Assembly: GCA_018821745.1 (NCBI GenBank)
Contig: JAHJLU010000431.1
Coordinates: 1-9,615, forward strand
Source: Myxococcota bacterium
Lineage (GTDB): Bacteria; Myxococcota_A; Polyangia; HGW-17
Length of the DNA stretch: 9,615 bases
Direction of reading: 5' to 3'
In this document: in pieces, positions 6,919 through 9,615 of the stretch
Layout of the letters: every line of letters starts with the position of its first letter
How positions within the stretch are numbered: the first letter of the stretch is position 1
The notes under the pieces: generated by a model
Told to the model about the DNA's origin: nothing
The model's database searches: none
Seen by the model: only the letters and a program-made list of their open reading frames with translations
Program-made: the position numbers and the translations under genes

Positions 6919-7401
6919 CCGGACACATTGAATAGATCTGATGTATTCCATTATTTTTCAATGTACTTATGGTTTTGGACAAATCACGAGATCGCCGGGC
7001 AATCGAACCATTTTCAGCAGGGATCCGGATGAATCTACCGGTCGGTGAAATCCCCTTGTCTTCTATGGCATTTTCATTTTCCTGTCGTATCGACCTTTGC
7101 AGATCGCTGTATTTCAAGCATCGGCGAGTGCAATTGACGAAGTATGTCAAGCTGATAATTCCCTTGACAGCACCTATCGCTATTTATTCATGCGTTATTA
7201 TGTCAATGTTTTCAAACATCAAAGCCACATCAACAAAAATAACTTTTTTTTTGAGCCTTTCATATCGCGCTTCTCAACTCCAACCCCAATTTTCACAACA
7301 CTATGGCATTGTTTTGCCAGTCTATTTTAGTGGCACCAAAATCCCGGGTTCCCTCGAATTCGACACCCCACAACTTTTTTTTCTGTCATTTTGCTGACCA
7401 G

Positions 7402-7407
7402 TATAAT
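7402..7407 (+). promoter_or_regulatory. Candidate -10 element for nrdD
   Basis: An exact TATAAT lies about 145 nt before the nrdD start. The -35 position (TTTTCT, 7379-7384) is poor, so an activator would be needed if this is the promoter. No clear NrdR or FNR box was found; ACACTAT-n3-ATTGTTT near 7299-7315 is close to an NrdR site but has one base too many in the centre. Confidence 0.22.
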
Positions 7408-7472
7408 TTAAAGGCTCCAAAAAACACTTGTGACCATAGCCCCTTAAACAGGCTCGTATCGCAATTCGCAAA

Positions 7473-7508
7473 TTTCCGTTGGATGGATTATTTCCGGTGG
7501 TTTGATTT
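7473..7508 (+). repeat. Two tandem 18-bp direct repeats upstream of nrdD
   Basis: TTTCCGTTGGATGGATTA (7473-7490) is followed directly by TTTCCGGTGGTTTGATTT (7491-7508); 14 of 18 positions agree, with TTTCCG and TGG shared. The pair lies 45 nt before the nrdD start, where a regulator could bind DNA or leader RNA. Confidence 0.4.
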
Positions 7509-7537
7509 TTATTCTCCCAGGGATGAAATAATAACCG

Positions 7538-7543
7538 AAGGAG
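7538..7543 (+). promoter_or_regulatory. Ribosome binding site of nrdD
   Basis: AAGGAG with a 9-nt gap to ATG 7553, the strongest ribosome site in the window; it fixes the start just before the ATP-cone. Confidence 0.7.
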
Positions 7544-7552
7544 AACTTCCCC

Positions 7553-9604
7553 ATGAGATGGTTGGTCAGAACAGATAATGGCGACATCGCCAATTATAAT
7601 CGTACCCTCATCGAAACGTCTATCGAAGAGGCACTCGCCGCGGCGGGTGAAGAGGGAGATGCACAGCAACTGGCTCTGCACGTGGAGACTGACCTTACCA
7701 ACCGTTTCTTTCTGGGAGGAGATATCCCGCACACAGAGCGAATCAAGGACTCAGTTGTTGCGATTCTCCGTTTATACGACTTTCACGGTGCCTCCGAGCG
7801 ATACCTGGGCAGCGCCGTCGATGAAGACCACCTTATTTTCATCGAAAACCTCATCACAGAGTATGTGGGCCAACGGGACTGGAGAGTCAACGAAAACTCC
7901 AACATGAACTACTCCCTGCAGGGTCTGAATTTCCACATCTCTTCATCAATTATCGCACGCTACTGGTTAAACTCCATTTATCCCGAGGATGTGAAAAATG
8001 CCCAGAATAATGGTGACATTCACATCCACGATCTGGGCACGCTCGGCCCCTACTGTGTTGGCTGGGATCTCCAGGAGCTCCTGCTCTCCGGCTTCGGCGG
8101 CGTCCCCAATAAAATCTCCTCATCCCCGGCCAAGCACTTTCGGGCTATTTTGGGGCAGGTGGTTAATTTTCTCTACACCCTGCAGGGTGAAGCAGCCGGC
8201 GCCCAGGCGTTCTCCAATTTTGACACTCTCCTGGCACCCTTTATCCGTTTCGACAAACTCAGTTACGGTGAAGTAAAACAGGCGCTCCAGGAATTCATCT
8301 TCAACCTCAACGTCCCTACCCGGGTCGGCTTTCAGGCGCCATTCACCAACATCACCATGGATTTGGCCCCTGCCCCTGTTTTGCAGGATTCGCCGGTGAT
8401 CATCGGCGGACAACCCCAAGACATCACCTATGCCGATTTCCAGGCGGAGATGACCATGATCAACCGCGCCTTCGCAGAGCTCATGTCGGAAGGCGACGCA
8501 CAGGGAAGGATCTTTACCTTCCCCATACCCACTTACAACATCCACAACAACTTCGATTTTGATGATCCCGACCTTATCCCCATCTGGGAGATGACCGGGA
8601 AATACGGCATCCCCTATTTCTCCAACTTCGTCAATTCCGACCTCAACCCCGATGATGTACGCTCCATGTGTTGCAGGCTCAGACTCGACACCAAGGAGCT
8701 CCGAAAGCGCGGGGGGGGCCTCTTCGGCGCCAATCCCCAGACTGGCTCCATCGGGGTGGTCACCATCAACATGCCCAGACTGGGGTATCTTGCGGAGAAC
8801 GAAGAGGATTTCTTCCATCGTCTCGATGAAATGCTCGAGATTGCCCGATCCTCACTGGAGATCAAACGCAGTATTGTGGAGCAGTTGACGGATCAGGGGC
8901 TCTATCCCTACACTTCCGTATACCTCAAGTCTGTAAAACAGGCCTATGGGGTCTGGTGGGCCAACCATTTCTCCACCATCGGCATCATAGGAATGAATGA
9001 AGCGTGTGAGAATTTCCTTGGCATGCCCATTACCAACTCCCACGCAAAAAAATGGACCGAAAAGGTGCTTAACCACATTCGGCAACGCATGCAGGAATTC
9101 CAGGTCCAGACAGATAACTACTATAATCTGGAAGCCTCCCCCGCCGAAGGTGCCAGTCACCGATTGGCAAAAAAAGACAGGGAGCTTTTCGGTGATAATT
9201 TTGCGCAGGGTACCGACTCCGTGCAATACTACACCAACTCCGTTCACGTGCCAGCCTTTGAAGATATGGATGTGTTTGAATTATTGGAACATCAGGACAG
9301 TCTTCAGACGCTCTTTACCGGAGGAACCGTGGTTCATCTGTACCTCGGTGAGGCCATCACCGACCCTTCGGGGGTCAAGGAGTTGGTAAAAGCGGTGGTG
9401 AATCAGTTCCGGCTCCCCTACTTCAGTATCACCCCCACTTTTTCCATCTGCCCGATTCACGGGTATCTCCACGGCAAGCATTTTTACTGTCCCTTTGATC
9501 ACTCCGATGAGGAGCTGCGATCCTTTGGAAAAGACAGGGAGCTTGACACAGGGGAAATCAGTCAATTGAACAATAGTGCATACAGGTTGCTCGAAAAAAA
9601 ATAG
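7553..9604 (+). CDS. nrdD: Anaerobic (class III) ribonucleoside-triphosphate reductase, C-terminal glycyl-radical motif not evident
   Basis: Class III reductase makes deoxyribonucleotides from ribonucleoside triphosphates without oxygen, using a glycyl radical set by the activase NrdG. The 683-aa frame has an ATP-cone allosteric domain at 1-90 (VRTDNGDIANYNRTLIETSI and following), then the barrel. Active-site cysteines are seen at C168 (GPYCVGWDL) and in RSMCCRL (C373/C374). FSICPIHGYLHGKHFYCP (630-647) is the start of the C-terminal zinc region. There the usual second CPxC is CPFDH, so C633, H636, C646 and H650 may be the ligands. The expected RVxGY radical-glycine motif, which should come within tens of residues, is not present. 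The only vaguely similar place is RSFGK (656-660). The frame stops at UAG directly after eight A residues, 11 nt from the window edge. Either the end is encoded beyond the stop (frameshift, readthrough or separate gene), the gene is damaged, or the protein is divergent. No nrdG is in view. Confidence 0.9.
   Translation: MRWLVRTDNGDIANYNRTLIETSIEEALAAAGEEGDAQQLALHVETDLTNRFFLGGDIPHTERIKDSVVAILRLYDFHGASERYLGSAVDEDHLIFIENLITEYVGQRDWRVNENSNMNYSLQGLNFHISSSIIARYWLNSIYPEDVKNAQNNGDIHIHDLGTLGPYCVGWDLQELLLSGFGGVPNKISSSPAKHFRAILGQVVNFLYTLQGEAAGAQAFSNFDTLLAPFIRFDKLSYGEVKQALQEFIFNLNVPTRVGFQAPFTNITMDLAPAPVLQDSPVIIGGQPQDITYADFQAEMTMINRAFAELMSEGDAQGRIFTFPIPTYNIHNNFDFDDPDLIPIWEMTGKYGIPYFSNFVNSDLNPDDVRSMCCRLRLDTKELRKRGGGLFGANPQTGSIGVVTINMPRLGYLAENEEDFFHRLDEMLEIARSSLEIKRSIVEQLTDQGLYPYTSVYLKSVKQAYGVWWANHFSTIGIIGMNEACENFLGMPITNSHAKKWTEKVLNHIRQRMQEFQVQTDNYYNLEASPAEGASHRLAKKDRELFGDNFAQGTDSVQYYTNSVHVPAFEDMDVFELLEHQDSLQTLFTGGTVVHLYLGEAITDPSGVKELVKAVVNQFRLPYFSITPTFSICPIHGYLHGKHFYCPFDHSDEELRSFGKDRELDTGEISQLNNSAYRLLEKK
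9594..9604 (+). other. A8 homopolymer abutting the nrdD UAG stop: possible slippage site
   Basis: Eight consecutive A (9594-9601) encode the final Glu-Lys-Lys and are followed at once by UAG. Such A-runs support transcriptional slippage or ribosomal frameshifting in bacteria. A one-base gain would continue the frame as EKKIGQTR, a one-base loss as EKNRTNE; both stay open to the window end. It could equally be an ordinary stop or a sequencing error. Confidence 0.35.
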
Positions 9605-9615
9605 GACAAACGAGG

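Larger units (their letters stand above)
6311..7552. other. 1.24-kb AT-rich gap without a convincing intact gene
   Basis: The stretch between two divergent genes is clearly richer in A and T than its neighbours, with several long T-runs (6523-6529, 6544-6550, 7244-7252, 7375-7382). Open frames here are short, lack good ribosome sites and resemble no family I know. Contents I can support are the promoter/palindrome at 6412-6440, the inverted repeat at 6860-6918, the tandem 18-bp repeat at 7473-7508 and a TATAAT at 7402-7407. A hydrophobic run without a start codon (plus strand, 6602-6670) and HAMP-like wording (minus strand, about 7200-6902) may be remains of decayed genes. No tRNA, rRNA or riboswitch family was recognised. 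Confidence 0.6.

Noticed and set aside
7299..7315. NrdR-like box upstream of nrdD
   Set aside because: The half-sites resemble the motif but the spacing is one base too long, the second half has mismatches and it is single, whereas NrdR sites normally come in pairs close to the promoter.
7348..7382. Rho-independent terminator before the T-run at 7375
   Set aside because: The possible GGGT/ACCC stem is short and separated from the T-run, and no plus-strand gene precedes it.
6969..7397. 142-codon plus-strand frame in the gap, partly hydrophobic
   Set aside because: No ribosome site, no recognisable motif and composition typical of AT-rich non-coding DNA; hydrophobicity follows from the T-rich strand.
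7501..7515. FNR-type site TTGAT-n4-ATTCT before nrdD
   Set aside because: Only the first half-site fits; the second matches ATCAA at two of five positions.
7322..7732. 136-codon minus-strand frame overlapping the nrdD start
   Set aside because: It runs antisense across the nrdD start region, has no family resemblance and no ribosome site.

Overview
The window looks like a piece of a bacterial chromosome from an organism with anaerobic capacity. It carries five genes, with moderate-GC coding regions and one clearly AT-richer gap. A class III (oxygen-sensitive) ribonucleotide reductase, a very large Hanks-type kinase with an ATPase and TPR tail, a LysM/transglycosylase-type protein and a disulfide-repeat protein together suggest a Gram-negative, deltaproteobacteria-like lineage (Myxococcota, Desulfobacterota or a relative). 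This placement is inference; no rRNA or other marker is present.

Layout. (i) 3-758 (+): C-terminal part of a LysM wall protein whose start lies before the window. It overlaps by 11 nt with (ii) 748-1392 (+): an archaeal-type RNase HII. (iii) 1594-4803 (+): a 1069-aa protein with zinc ribbon, Ser/Thr kinase, second zinc ribbon, STAND-type ATPase and TPR-like repeats, preceded by an AT-rich promoter-like stretch. (iv) On the minus strand, converging on the kinase gene, a compact two-gene unit: 6310-5873, an IscU/NifU-N-like fold with all three cluster-ligand cysteines replaced, followed by 5867-4866, a membrane-anchored protein with eight C-x7-C pairs (Sel1/Hcp-like disulfide repeats). (v) About 1.24 kb of AT-rich sequence without a convincing intact gene (6311-7552), holding a promoter-like site with a palindrome, a long inverted repeat, a tandem 18-bp repeat upstream of nrdD and possible decayed coding traces. 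(vi) 7553-9604 (+): nrdD, ending 11 nt before the window edge.

The three points most worth following: the nrdD frame stops at A8-UAG without a recognisable RVxGY glycyl-radical motif, so it may be split, recoded, frameshifted or inactive; the scaffold homologue has lost every cluster-binding cysteine yet keeps the rest of the fold and sits tightly beside the cysteine-repeat protein; and the kinase-ATPase-TPR protein carries two zinc ribbons around its kinase domain. No mobile element, CRISPR array, tRNA or rRNA was recognised.
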